A DNA stretch of 20,193 nt from a virus: positions 1 to 20,193 of the IMG/VR virus record IMGVR_UViG_3300017765_000099; one strand, given 5' to 3'. The notes beneath the pieces were generated by a model. The model was given only the letters and a program-made list of their open reading frames with translations, did no database searches and was not told the DNA's origin. Position numbers and translations under genes: made by a program. Positions 1 through 9,169 of this stretch are shown in pieces. How positions within the stretch are numbered: position 1 is the stretch's first letter; the number at the start of each line of letters is the position of its first letter.

Positions 1-3000
1 CAATATTCTTTGCACTTTGAAGACCAAACTCTTTAAACAACATAATCTCATCATCACTTAACTTATAAAACTCTCTAAGCTTTCTAACTGCACCATTGTA
101 TACCCTGGAACCTTCTTTGCTAGTGCTTAATATTCTTGCTAATCCTATTTGGTCTCTTTTACCAGCTAAAACAGATATATATCTATTCCAATTCTCTGTA
201 AGTTTCATTCCACCCAATCTAAAAACTGAACTTGCAACTTTATCAAATCTACCTAAAGCAGTTTCGCCACCTATTTCAATTGAACGCATACCAATTTCTG
301 TTGCTCCAGTTTTCCTTACCATAGCCCTGTTGTCTTTTTTGATTGCATCTGCTAATCCTAAAAAATAATCCTTATATCCGTAAGCTAAAAGCGATTGAGT
401 ATTACCAACTAAAAAGTTTTTAAGTCCTGATGTAGGTGCCGATAATTGTAATTTAGCAGCTAAAGATGTTGTTGTTCTTAATGCTCTCATTCCATTAGGA
501 AACATACTTTCACTTCTGTCTATTTTTAAATGTTCTTTTACTGCTTTTTCTAAATAATCACCAACAGCTCTTGTTCTTGTGCTGCTTTTTAAATTGCTAA
601 TTTTTTCTTCATTGAGATTTTTAATTTTAAAACCCTTCATTCTTATATATTCAGGGAAATATTCTAATGTTGCTAAAAATTGCGATTGACCAATAGCATA
701 ATCTTTAGTTGTAGAACCATAACTTCTTTCATAAGTTTCAATTAATTTACCATCAACTTTAATTTTTTCAGGTAATTTAGCATGTCTGTTTTTATAAAAA
801 TTAGGAGAATATCTGTTTGAATTAAAACCACCAGCAAGTTCTGATATGTTAGCTCTGGCTATAGTTGAAGCTGTCCCATCATCTATAAATGATTGTTTCT
901 TTTTTTCAAATTGTTCTTTTTTGTAATTAACTTTTACTTCTTCATCAAAATATTTTTTTGTTAATTTTTCAGCAACAGCATCTTCTTGTTTTTTAATCAT
1001 TTCTTTGTATTGTTTACCATCAGGGTCTAAAGCCAATTTAGCTTCTTTTGTTAATCTTCTTTGTACATATATATTGTTTTCAATCCATTGTATAGGTTTG
1101 TCTTTAATGTATTTTTCATATTGAGCATCATTTAAAACTTCTTTTAATACAATCATAAACTCATCTTTGTATTGTTTCATTAATTTTTTATGTTCTTTTA
1201 CAATTTCACCAGCCTTGCCTTTTTTAGGTGTCATAATTTTTTTATCAACACTTATATCAAATGTTTTATTTATAAATGACTTTTCATTATTAGTTAAATA
1301 ATTGTTTTTAAGTCTATCAAAATATCTTTCTTTATCAAATAAATATGTAAAATCTTTAACTTTATCCCAAGTTCTATTTCCGTATATATTTTGCATTTTT
1401 TTCTCATATGCAGAAACAAAACCTTCGTTTCCTAATTTTGCAGTGGTATGATTGTATAATTTTTGTGATAAATTTTTAAGACCAAGGCTTTCAATAACAG
1501 TAGCTACAGGCATAATAGTTGGCATTACTTTAAAAGATGCAAATCTATCCGCTATTTTTTTATCTACTAAACCTTGTGCTACTCTTTGCTGTATCCATGC
1601 AGTTGAAGATGTTTTTACATCATCTAATGTAGTAATAATTTCAGTAAAATCTCTTAATTGTTTTGCTGTAGCTTTATACATACTTCCTTCAGGTACACCT
1701 AAATCTTTTAAGTAATTTGTTCTTGTAGATTCAGTTATATTTTTATCTAATCTAATTTTTTCTACATTTTTAAATTCCCTAAACCAACCAAGTTTATTAG
1801 GCAATCTTTTAATAACATTAGGCTCCATAGACCTTAATGTTGATACAAATTGTTCAATTTCTATAGGATTAGCTTTTTTTAATTTAAAATTTTCTCCAAG
1901 TTGCGCAATGTCTCCAATATATTTTTCTATTTGACTACGCATACTTCTGTCAGATAATTCTTCTTTTTTAAAGAATTCATTAAATACTTTTTTTCCATAA
2001 GTTTTTGCTTGAGATTCACTCATTCCTTCCATTTTGAATTTAACTTGTCCTCTAGCAAATTTAACGCCTTCAGTAGAAAATCCTTTTTGAACTCTTTTAG
2101 CTAACACATTAGATATATCTTTAAAGTTACCTAAACCAAATGCAACTTTAACTCTTGATACTAACTGTTTAATAAATTGATTTATCTTAGGCAATACACC
2201 TTTTGTAAACTCCATACGTGATGCTTTACCACCAGCAATATCAGCAAGAAATTCTTCAACATCTCTATTAAAATTGTTCTTTTTCCATGCTTTGTATTCC
2301 TTTGTACTAACAGCAAGTTTTTCACCACGTGTAATTAATTTTTCTAATCCTTTATTATTTGATGCTCTTGCAAATGCTTTTAACCTATGTAAGTTTTCAT
2401 GATAAAAATCCGCAGGTTGAAATATGTTTTTCTGCAATTTAATAACACCTTCACCAAATTCACCTAAAACACCTTTATTTAATCCCTCAACCTTTAATTG
2501 TGATTCATTAAGATTGTTTTGTTTCATTACTTTAGAAACAAATTTATCTCTTGCAACTTTATCGCCTTTAGATTGAAATATTTCTTCTTCAGGTAATCTT
2601 TTTGCTCTTTTTTCTTTAACTGCAGTAGTTTTTGTTTTATCTAAAGCTCTTCTACCATCAAAAAACTTCTTCCAATTAGCATTGTAATCTTGTATTGTAT
2701 ATCTTTGAGTAATGTTTTTCTTTTGTTTAACTAATTCAAGTTTAACAAATTCTCTTAATTTGTCTCCTCCAATTTTAAAAGCATCAGTTAAAGCCATCTT
2801 TCTATAATCACCTACAGTTAATTTTCCTTTTTTTCCTCTAAGGTTTACACCTTTAGGCATTATAGATTTATTTATTATATTAACAGAATCTCCTGATAAA
2901 TTTTTACCATCTAATCCTTTTAATAAATTACCAGACTTTCTATTACCAATTAGTTTAACTATTTTATTAAATAATTCTGGGTCTAATTTTTTAAGAGGAA

Positions 3001-5662
3001 TACTAAGCCTAGGGCCAGCGGCTCCTTTTTGACCAGCTCCAGATGACCATTCTCTAATAACTCCATTTTTTATATCAATATTTTCAATAAAAAGTCTTTC
3101 AAATGTATCTTTTCCTCTTGAACCAAAATTATATAAAAGTTCAGTAGCTACATCATATGTTAATGGGTCAACTGTTTGTTTTCCTTTGCCTTGTAAAGCT
3201 GAACCTTCCTCAACTAATTGTTTATTTTTAGCCCTAATTAATCCATAATCTTTAGGTTCTACTAATGCTATTTTTTCTGGCGTAGCAATAGTACCCCCTC
3301 TATCTACGCCTAATTGAGATACAGACGGAGTTTTAGCTTCTGTTCCCATATATTTATAAGCAAATCCAGTTTTTAATCCCTTACCTCCTTTAGCTGCATC
3401 TCCAGCACCATAAAAAGCAGACAAAGTATTATTTAATTGACTTCTTTGGTTTTTAGTTATCAATTTTCCAAGTTGATTTTGTTCAATAACGTATAAATCT
3501 GTTAAATTTCTATCTGCTTGATTTAATTTAAAACCTTTGGATTCTAACCATTTAGCATAATCAGCAATAATTTTGTAATTTGAAGGAGAATTACTACTTT
3601 TACGCGTTTGCATAAATTCACTAATACCTTGTAATAGCATTTTTTCATTTGATTTATCTAATTTTAAACTAAATATGTAATCTTTAATAGGTGTTTTCCC
3701 TGCAATTTTTTTTGAAAATACAGGCAAGTCTGTTAATTTATCAACATCTAATGTTGTTAATGTTTTAGCTAATTCAGCTTCTGGACTACCAGGTCTTTTC
3801 TTTAATTCAGATTCGTAAGCTTTTTTTAATTTTCTTAAACTTAATATGTTTTCCCCAGGAATTACAATATCTCTTTGGTATTTAGGTTCTGCAATAATTT
3901 CTTTTGGTAATACTTTTTTTTCTCCTGCTAATAAATCAACATATCTGCTTATTTCACTTTCTCTTGTTGGTTTAATCTTAGGAGGTTTTAATGGAGTTTC
4001 TCCGCCAGAAATACCATCTTTTGATTGTAAATAATTACCTGCTAAATAATCATCTACAGGTTTTTGATTTTTAACAATATCATCTTTTGCATTTTCTAAT
4101 GATTTTTTAAACAAAGTTAATTCTGTTTCGTTTGGAATTTTTTTGTTTAGAATTTTATAAAAAGTAGCTGCAATATCATCATCTAATATTTCTTTTAATG
4201 CTCCAGACATAAACGAACTATGGTCATTAATAAGTTGTTGATATTTTGCAATTTCTATATTTTCTTTGCTACCTTGTTTAGCGTTTAAATAATTAGCATC
4301 TGTATCTATTTTATTGTTTATTTTTTTAATAAATTCATAATCTTTTTTAAATTGTTCTTTAGTTTTAGAAGCTTGGTCTAAAATAGATTGAAATTCTTTT
4401 GATTTATCAAACAATTCTTTTGGAACTTTTGCGCCTGATTCTTCCAATGATGATATTGTACTATCTACAACTTTTTTTTGATTTTTAGTTTTAGTTTCAC
4501 CCATTTTTAAATATTCATTAGTAAACTTTACACCATCCATAGGTACTATTTTACCAGCTTCATTCATTAATTTAGGTTCTACAAAACTTCCAATAGCTCT
4601 CATTCCGCCTACAACCAGTGTATTAGTACCTAAAGCAGCCCACCATTCTTTTGTTCCTAATTTAGGTGCTTCTTCATCTCCAAAAACAGATGGTAATGAT
4701 GTAAATAATGCAGCTTCTGTACCAACTCTTGCAAGTGGACTGGTTGCTGCTTGTGTTAGTTTTTGTGCATAAGTAGGGTTTTTTGATGCAAATGCTTGTG
4801 AGTAACCATATACAGAACCCATTATACCTTGTGTTACACCACCTGCTATTGCAAACATAGGCGCAGCATGTAAAAACTCATTAGAAGCAGCTTTTAATGC
4901 TTTATTAATATTTACTGGTGCATTTGGATTTTCTACTCTTTGTTGTGAAGTATTTTGTAATAAAGCATGTGTTGCTGCAAATGTACCACCACCTATTCCA
5001 AGATTTAATGCTCCATCAACACTATTAGCTGCAACAACTCCAATTGTTTTGTTTCTCAAAGCAAAATTAGCTTTTACTCCTTTTTCAATTGTTTTCTTAG
5101 TTAATGGATTGCTAAGTAATGATGCTGTTGTAGCCTTGCCAGCTACTCCTGCTACTTTACCTAATGCTCCAGTTGAAAGCATTGTAATAGCATCAAGAGG
5201 TGATAACATACCGACAGCAAATTGTCCTGCTTGTGCAGCCCATGAAGGGTCATAGCTTTCGCTTACGTCATATTTATCTTCACCTTTTGAAGTTCTATAT
5301 AACATTCCTGCCATTGAATTATTATAAGATTGTTTAAAAAAATCAGCACTTATCATACCACCTAAAACACCTTCTTGTTGCCATTTTTCAGGTATAAAAT
5401 CAGAAGTTAAAAAAAAACTATCAACCCATCCAGGCTCAGTTTTTTCTGCGCTTAAACTACCTTCTTTGTAACCAGAAGGATTTTCTGTTAATGAATAAGA
5501 AGTATCTGTTTGTAAAGCTTCATCATACGTAGGGATATTTTGTTGAGGGTATCTTTCTCTTATTAAATTAATAATTTGTTCATCAGATTTATTTCCATAT
5601 ACTGTAGGAAATTTATTTTTCCAGTACTGAGTAAATTTATTTATATCAGTTATTTGAGCCAT
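1..5662 (-). CDS. Giant polyvalent/ejection-type virion protein, C-terminus beyond window
   Basis: The frame opens at ATG 5662 and stays open to the left edge, giving 1887 visible residues without a stop. Residues 1-50 form a short helical start; about 141-181, 205-235, 262-290, 310-326 and 340-360 are hydrophobic, Gly/Ala-rich stretches that could enter membranes; about 370-500 is charged and probably coiled. A tyrosine-recombinase-like region covers about 668-995 and an HExxH metallopeptidase-like region about 1060-1180. The rest is mostly Lys-rich helix. It follows three internal-virion-like genes, with an 11-base gap and no clear Shine-Dalgarno sequence. Known family: phage large polyvalent proteins fuse several enzyme domains and are thought to be injected with the DNA; T7 gp16 is a simpler analogue of a large ejected protein. 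Inference: a virion-borne protein delivered into the host. Membership of a named family was not tested. Confidence 0.85.
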   Translation of the reverse strand, partial: MAQITDINKFTQYWKNKFPTVYGNKSDEQIINLIRERYPQQNIPTYDEALQTDTSYSLTENPSGYKEGSLSAEKTEPGWVDSFFLTSDFIPEKWQQEGVLGGMISADFFKQSYNNSMAGMLYRTSKGEDKYDVSESYDPSWAAQAGQFAVGMLSPLDAITMLSTGALGKVAGVAGKATTASLLSNPLTKKTIEKGVKANFALRNKTIGVVAANSVDGALNLGIGGGTFAATHALLQNTSQQRVENPNAPVNINKALKAASNEFLHAAPMFAIAGGVTQGIMGSVYGYSQAFASKNPTYAQKLTQAATSPLARVGTEAALFTSLPSVFGDEEAPKLGTKEWWAALGTNTLVVGGMRAIGSFVEPKLMNEAGKIVPMDGVKFTNEYLKMGETKTKNQKKVVDSTISSLEESGAKVPKELFDKSKEFQSILDQASKTKEQFKKDYEFIKKINNKIDTDANYLNAKQGSKENIEIAKYQQLINDHSSFMSGALKEILDDDIAATFYKILNKKIPNETELTLFKKSLENAKDDIVKNQKPVDDYLAGNYLQSKDGISGGETPLKPPKIKPTRESEISRYVDLLAGEKKVLPKEIIAEPKYQRDIVIPGENILSLRKLKKAYESELKKRPGSPEAELAKTLTTLDVDKLTDLPVFSKKIAGKTPIKDYIFSLKLDKSNEKMLLQGISEFMQTRKSSNSPSNYKIIADYAKWLESKGFKLNQADRNLTDLYVIEQNQLGKLITKNQRSQLNNTLSAFYGAGDAAKGGKGLKTGFAYKYMGTEAKTPSVSQLGVDRGGTIATPEKIALVEPKDYGLIRAKNKQLVEEGSALQGKGKQTVDPLTYDVATELLYNFGSRGKDTFERLFIENIDIKNGVIREWSSGAGQKGAAGPRLSIPLKKLDPELFNKIVKLIGNRKSGNLLKGLDGKNLSGDSVNIINKSIMPKGVNLRGKKGKLTVGDYRKMALTDAFKIGGDKLREFVKLELVKQKKNITQRYTIQDYNANWKKFFDGRRALDKTKTTAVKEKRAKRLPEEEIFQSKGDKVARDKFVSKVMKQNNLNESQLKVEGLNKGVLGEFGEGVIKLQKNIFQPADFYHENLHRLKAFARASNNKGLEKLITRGEKLAVSTKEYKAWKKNNFNRDVEEFLADIAGGKASRMEFTKGVLPKINQFIKQLVSRVKVAFGLGNFKDISNVLAKRVQKGFSTEGVKFARGQVKFKMEGMSESQAKTYGKKVFNEFFKKEELSDRSMRSQIEKYIGDIAQLGENFKLKKANPIEIEQFVSTLRSMEPNVIKRLPNKLGWFREFKNVEKIRLDKNITESTRTNYLKDLGVPEGSMYKATAKQLRDFTEIITTLDDVKTSSTAWIQQRVAQGLVDKKIADRFASFKVMPTIMPVATVIESLGLKNLSQKLYNHTTAKLGNEGFVSAYEKKMQNIYGNRTWDKVKDFTYLFDKERYFDRLKNNYLTNNEKSFINKTFDISVDKKIMTPKKGKAGEIVKEHKKLMKQYKDEFMIVLKEVLNDAQYEKYIKDKPIQWIENNIYVQRRLTKEAKLALDPDGKQYKEMIKKQEDAVAEKLTKKYFDEEVKVNYKKEQFEKKKQSFIDDGTASTIARANISELAGGFNSNRYSPNFYKNRHAKLPEKIKVDGKLIETYERSYGSTTKDYAIGQSQFLATLEYFPEYIRMKGFKIKNLNEEKISNLKSSTRTRAVGDYLEKAVKEHLKIDRSESMFPNGMRALRTTTSLAAKLQLSAPTSGLKNFLVGNTQSLLAYGYKDYFLGLADAIKKDNRAMVRKTGATEIGMRSIEIGGETALGRFDKVASSVFRLGGMKLTENWNRYISVLAGKRDQIGLARILSTSKEGSRVYNGAVRKLREFYKLSDDEIMLFKEFGLQSAKNI
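2120..2490 (-). other. HExxH zinc-metallopeptidase-like domain inside the giant protein
   Basis: Residues 1088-1092 read HENLH (bases 2387-2401) in the context DFYHENLHRLKAFA. The preceding strand GVIKLQKN resembles the edge strand before the active helix in zincins. A downstream VEEFLAD places Glu1136/Glu1137 about 45 residues later, a reasonable third zinc ligand of gluzincin type. Zincin domains of this kind recur in phage polyvalent proteins. A role in cutting host proteins on entry or in processing the giant protein itself is inference. Motif-only support. Confidence 0.6.
2678..3660 (-). other. Tyrosine-recombinase-like domain inside the giant protein
   Basis: Residues about 668-750 look like an integrase core-binding (SAM-like) domain: helix, then a Tyr/Trp-containing helix (DYAKWLESKGF), a loop, and a helix ending NNTLSAFYG. 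Residues about 800-995 match the catalytic domain in order and spacing: Arg849 in NFGSRGKDTFERL (box I, normally followed by El..L.w.di), Lys879 in GQKGAAGPRLSIPL (beta-hairpin Lys then R..IPL), Arg954 in GDYRKMAL (the place of HxxR), and Tyr988 in ITQRYT. The distances Arg-Lys 30, Arg-Arg 105 and Arg-Tyr 34 are close to those of Cre, XerD and lambda Int. The HxxR histidine is Gly951, and the residue nine before Tyr, normally His or Trp, is Lys979. It could be a weak or specialised recombinase or a DNA-binding relic. The motifs are seen; the fold is inferred. Confidence 0.6.
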
Positions 5663-5673
5663 ATAATATTAAA

Positions 5674-7734
5674 CTATTCTTCTCTATAATTTTTAAGAAA
5701 TTGTACAAAATCATTAATTGACATTCCTGCTCCAACTACAGCCATAGCAATATTACCAACACCAGGCACAGAACTTCCAGCTGCTTGTTTTATCAAGAAT
5801 TTTCCTGCTTGTTTACCAAGAAATTTTTGCAATGCTTTTCTACCTGATGGACTTGTTGCTATGCTTTTTATTTTAGGTATAACCCAATTACCAGCTTTAT
5901 TTAAAGCTCCAGTTGCTGCCGCAGTAGTCGCAACATCTTCTGCAGTTTCAGCCACAAATCCTTCACCTAAATCAAAACCAATTGCATCTTTAATTGCCGC
6001 ACCAGTTCTGTATCTTAAAAGACCTGTTCCTACTTTAGCTTTTGTTGATGTTTTAAGCCATTTTTTTGTAGCACCAGGAGCTTTATTCATAAAATAATTT
6101 TTTACTCTAACAGGATTCCATTTAGACATTTCTTTGCTTGTCATAACTCTTGCTATATCTTCAGGTCTTGCACTCATTCTTTTTGCAAGAGATTCTACCA
6201 TATTTTTACGAATTTTATTTATTTGACTTTTAATTTTATTTTTTTTTGTATTATTAGGGTCATTTTTAATAGATTCTAATGCTTTTTCTAATCTTTCTAT
6301 TTTTTTTACAGTAGCTTTAATAGTGCCTTTTGGTTTGTTAATTTCTTTCATAATATAATTAATATCTTTGCCAGATAAATTATATGCAGTGTTTAAATAT
6401 CTAGCTCCATCTTTTGTAGCTTTATAAATAGATTTTGCAACATTTTGAACAGGTTCAGTTGATGCTGCTGCTCCTCCAAGAATAACTGCTGATGTAACTT
6501 TATTAAAATCTATGCCTCCTTCACTAGCATCAGATTCTACATATTTATTAAAATTATCTTCTGTATATTTATTAAAATTAGCTTGTATATTTTCTGGGGT
6601 TTCTTTAGTAGTATCACCAGCTTTAAATTTCATATCTTCTACAGTATTAACAACTTCTCCTAATGGAGGTTCAGTATCCTCTCCTGTATCAGTGTTCATG
6701 TCGTTAATAACAACTTTTTGCTCACCCATACCCATCTCATCTAAATTACTAAAAATTTCTTCATCATCATATTTTTTGTAAAAAGGGTCTTCATTATAAA
6801 GTTTACCTGTAAAAACCTTATGTCTTTTATTTGCTTTTTTAACAAGGTCAAGAGATGTTGTTTTCATTGTATTAATAAATTCTTCGTCTAATGGACTTGA
6901 TTCATCTAAACCATAAGCAAGTAACATTTCATTTAAATCATCATCATCACCTAAATCAGAAACAGTTGTTTTTCCATCTAATATTTTATTACTTAATCTA
7001 TTCCATTTAACATAAGCATTACTATATTTATTAAAATCAGTTATTGCTCTTGTAGTTCCATTTTTTACAGTTGCATTAACTTCTTGTACATCACCAGTTA
7101 CTATATTAAATTTTAATTTATCTAATAAAGCAGCTGTGTCTTCATCCATAGAACCATCAGGATTAACAACTAAAAATGATTCAGCATTATCAGGGTCATC
7201 AAGTAGCTCCATTACAGATGTATATGCATCTCTTCTTGTTAATAATGCTTTTTTTAATCCTGTCTGACTGTATTTTTCATTACCTGCATATCTAAATTTG
7301 TAAGCATCGCCTTCATCTATATCATCTAGTAAATTATCAATATCCATTATGCCAGCAGCAGCACCTTCCCATCCACCTTTAAGTAAATCTTTTGCTAACA
7401 TATTTGGATTTTCTAAATTAGAATTTTGTATTAATTTTGCTTTTTCATAAGCACTATTTGCATTTTTATAAGCATTATGTTTGTCACTATAAATAACATT
7501 AAATTTTTCATTACCTGATAATTCTAAATTTTGATTATGGTCATTAACAGAAGGAAGAATATTTGTAAGAGAATCTAAAGTTCTTGTATCATTTATTCTA
7601 CTTTGAAAATTAATTGAATCTTGTCTATCGTTTTGAATTTTTCTTTGACCCATTGCATCCATTTGATTCATTATCTGCATAAGTTGGTTAAAACTTTCCA
7701 TAGGGTCTTTTTTCTCAAATCCTTTTATTGCCAT
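5674..7734 (-). CDS. Putative internal virion (ejection) protein, 686 aa
   Basis: I recognise no catalytic motif. The first 30 residues are a Met/Gln-rich helix (FNQLMQIMNQMDAMGQ). The middle is acidic and helical, with Asp/Glu-rich segments. Around residue 410 there is a short Gly/Ala-rich hydrophobic patch (VILGGAAAST). About 465-530 is a strongly basic, probably coiled-coil region rich in Lys and Ile. The last 42 residues are Gly/Ala-rich and hydrophobic, ending in a small charged tail. Mixed soluble helix plus glycine-zipper-like segments, and position just before the giant protein and after two smaller Gln/Gly-rich virion-like proteins, resemble the internal virion gene run of T7-like phages. 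The start at 7734 lies 3 bases past the previous stop, with an AAAGGA about 10 bases upstream. Function by context only. Confidence 0.55.
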   Translation of the reverse strand: MAIKGFEKKDPMESFNQLMQIMNQMDAMGQRKIQNDRQDSINFQSRINDTRTLDSLTNILPSVNDHNQNLELSGNEKFNVIYSDKHNAYKNANSAYEKAKLIQNSNLENPNMLAKDLLKGGWEGAAAGIMDIDNLLDDIDEGDAYKFRYAGNEKYSQTGLKKALLTRRDAYTSVMELLDDPDNAESFLVVNPDGSMDEDTAALLDKLKFNIVTGDVQEVNATVKNGTTRAITDFNKYSNAYVKWNRLSNKILDGKTTVSDLGDDDDLNEMLLAYGLDESSPLDEEFINTMKTTSLDLVKKANKRHKVFTGKLYNEDPFYKKYDDEEIFSNLDEMGMGEQKVVINDMNTDTGEDTEPPLGEVVNTVEDMKFKAGDTTKETPENIQANFNKYTEDNFNKYVESDASEGGIDFNKVTSAVILGGAAASTEPVQNVAKSIYKATKDGARYLNTAYNLSGKDINYIMKEINKPKGTIKATVKKIERLEKALESIKNDPNNTKKNKIKSQINKIRKNMVESLAKRMSARPEDIARVMTSKEMSKWNPVRVKNYFMNKAPGATKKWLKTSTKAKVGTGLLRYRTGAAIKDAIGFDLGEGFVAETAEDVATTAAATGALNKAGNWVIPKIKSIATSPSGRKALQKFLGKQAGKFLIKQAAGSSVPGVGNIAMAVVGAGMSINDFVQFLKNYREE

Positions 7735-7737
7735 AGA

Positions 7738-8202
7738 TTAATATCCTTTAATACGTTGCGCTGTACTGTGCCATTGATTAATTAAATCAGAAATCATTCC
7801 AATACCTTGTGATTGTTGGCCTCTAACATTAGTTAATACATCAGTCATTGATTTACCGTAAACATCTCTTGCACCTGCTTGTTGTTTACCAAACGCTGAA
7901 CTGCCTGCAAAACCGCCCTTTGCTTGTTGTGCTGCTTGTCCACCAAGATTTTTATATAAACCAGGAAGCATTGATTGTCCTTGTGTTTGTATTTGCGGTG
8001 CATATGTAGAATAACTTGCTCCTTGTAGCATTTCTGGAGATATTCCTTGAAACATGGATGCAGGTATGTCTTGGTCGGTTAATCCGTATTCTTGTTGAAA
8101 TACAGACGAAATTTGGTCTGGGGATAAATTTGACAATTGATTAAACCCCATTGGCCCAAATCCCATACCTTGTAATGAATCTAATATACTTTGTTGAAAC
8201 AT
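7738..8202 (-). CDS. Gln/Gly-rich small virion-like protein, 154 aa
   Basis: The start is placed at ATG 8202 (MFQQSILDSL), because a near-perfect GGAGGAG lies 6 bases upstream. A TTG five codons further up would overlap the previous gene and has no such site. The protein is rich in Gln, Gly, Met and Ser with almost no charged clusters (MGFGPMGFNQL, GGQAAQQAKGGFAGSSAFGKQQAG). Such composition is common in small phage internal or scaffold-like virion proteins. It begins 1 base after the stop of the upstream Gly-rich gene and ends 3 bases before the 686-residue gene, so the three are probably made together. No recognised domain; function unknown. Confidence 0.5.
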   Translation of the reverse strand: MFQQSILDSLQGMGFGPMGFNQLSNLSPDQISSVFQQEYGLTDQDIPASMFQGISPEMLQGASYSTYAPQIQTQGQSMLPGLYKNLGGQAAQQAKGGFAGSSAFGKQQAGARDVYGKSMTDVLTNVRGQQSQGIGMISDLINQWHSTAQRIKGY

Positions 8203-8203
8203 T

Positions 8204-9136
8204 TTATTCTCCTCCAAATAATTGTTGCAATAATATAGGAAGCATTGTTGCGTTTTGCATTCCTTCCATTCCTTTCATTCCACCTTTAAATCCTTCACCT
8301 TTAGAAAAACCTTTAAATAATTCTAATAATGTTTTCATTGGAGTTGCTTGTCCTCCACTTATCATTTTACCTATTGGATTTGAAATTAAATCACGTTTAA
8401 GTTCCATAGAACTGCCTAATCCTTGAATATTATTACCACTTAATAAATCTGGAGCTTGAACTTTTGCACCGCCTATACCAAAAGAACTTTCTCCCGTATC
8501 TACTGCTCCTTGCCACATTTCGTTAGCTTTTGAAGTAGTATTTTCTAATAAATCAGATGCAAAATCTGGAGCTTTTATTCCTATATTACTAACATCTGCA
8601 CCTGTTTCTAAAATATCTTCTGGTTTTTTAAACATTTTTTTAAACAACCCACCATCTTCTTTACTACCCCCAAGCATTTTACTCATTCCAAAACCAGCTA
8701 GTCCACTACCAAAAGCACCTCTTAAAACATCACCACTTGAAACTTGCGCATCTTTTGCCATTTCAGTAAAGTTTTTCATTCCACCTCTTAAAAAAGTATT
8801 ACCATATCGTTTTTGCATATCTTTATTAAGAAGCATTTTAGCACCTGTTTTTTGGTCTTGCAATTGAAGACCACTTGATAATCCTTTTGCTATACCTGCA
8901 CCCAAAGGCCCCAATCCTAATGCAGCTATATTTAATAAACTACCTAAACCTTTATTTTTTTTACTTCTTTTTCTCGCATCAGATTGTAACTTTTCAAGTT
9001 CATCTTCAAACTTTTCTTGCATTTCTCCCATTTGTTTGCTTCCAGCTCTTTGAGATTGTTGTTGTTGAAGATTACTTTGTTGTAATAAATCTGCAAGGCT
9101 TGCTCTTGTTCCTGCTATTTGATATGGTGAGGCCAT
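8204..9136 (-). CDS. Putative internal virion protein, Gly/Met/Lys-rich, 310 aa
   Basis: The N-terminus has a Gln-rich helix (about residues 16-30) and a charged helix (about 35-65), followed by a hydrophobic Gly/Leu/Ala stretch around 66-90 (NIAALGLGPLGAGIAKGL). Later parts alternate basic, Gly-rich amphipathic segments (LRGAFGSGLAGFGMSKMLGG; LFKGFSKGEGFKGGMKG). This pattern, reminiscent of membrane-active internal virion proteins such as T7 gp14, fits a role in DNA ejection, but no sequence motif proves it. The start at 9136 has a good AAAAGGA 6 bases upstream. The 67 bases between this gene and the upstream fibre gene form one of the few real gaps in the operon. It ends 1 base before the next start. 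Confidence 0.5.
   Translation of the reverse strand: MASPYQIAGTRASLADLLQQSNLQQQQSQRAGSKQMGEMQEKFEDELEKLQSDARKRSKKNKGLGSLLNIAALGLGPLGAGIAKGLSSGLQLQDQKTGAKMLLNKDMQKRYGNTFLRGGMKNFTEMAKDAQVSSGDVLRGAFGSGLAGFGMSKMLGGSKEDGGLFKKMFKKPEDILETGADVSNIGIKAPDFASDLLENTTSKANEMWQGAVDTGESSFGIGGAKVQAPDLLSGNNIQGLGSSMELKRDLISNPIGKMISGGQATPMKTLLELFKGFSKGEGFKGGMKGMEGMQNATMLPILLQQLFGGE
8209..8215 (-). promoter_or_regulatory. Strong Shine-Dalgarno site GGAGGAG deciding the start at 8202
   Basis: On the minus strand GGAGGAG sits 6 bases before ATG 8202. It overlaps the last Gly-Gly-Glu codons of the upstream gene, so translation of the upstream gene runs through it. Confidence 0.75.
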
Positions 9137-9169
9137 AATTAGTCCTTTTCTTTTAAAATTTTACTGTTA

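Noticed and set aside
2678-3660. A separate integrase gene
   Set aside because: The recombinase-like motifs are in the same uninterrupted frame as the rest of the giant protein, with no internal stop, start cluster or ribosome site to suggest an independent gene, so it is reported as a domain.
96-5255. Several plus-strand frames of 60-90 codons opposite the giant gene
   Set aside because: They are short, overlap a long coherent protein on the other strand, and their translations are low-complexity complements of it.
8203-8217. A TTG start five codons upstream for the Gln/Gly-rich protein
   Set aside because: It overlaps the previous gene and lies before the strong GGAGGAG that clearly serves ATG 8202.
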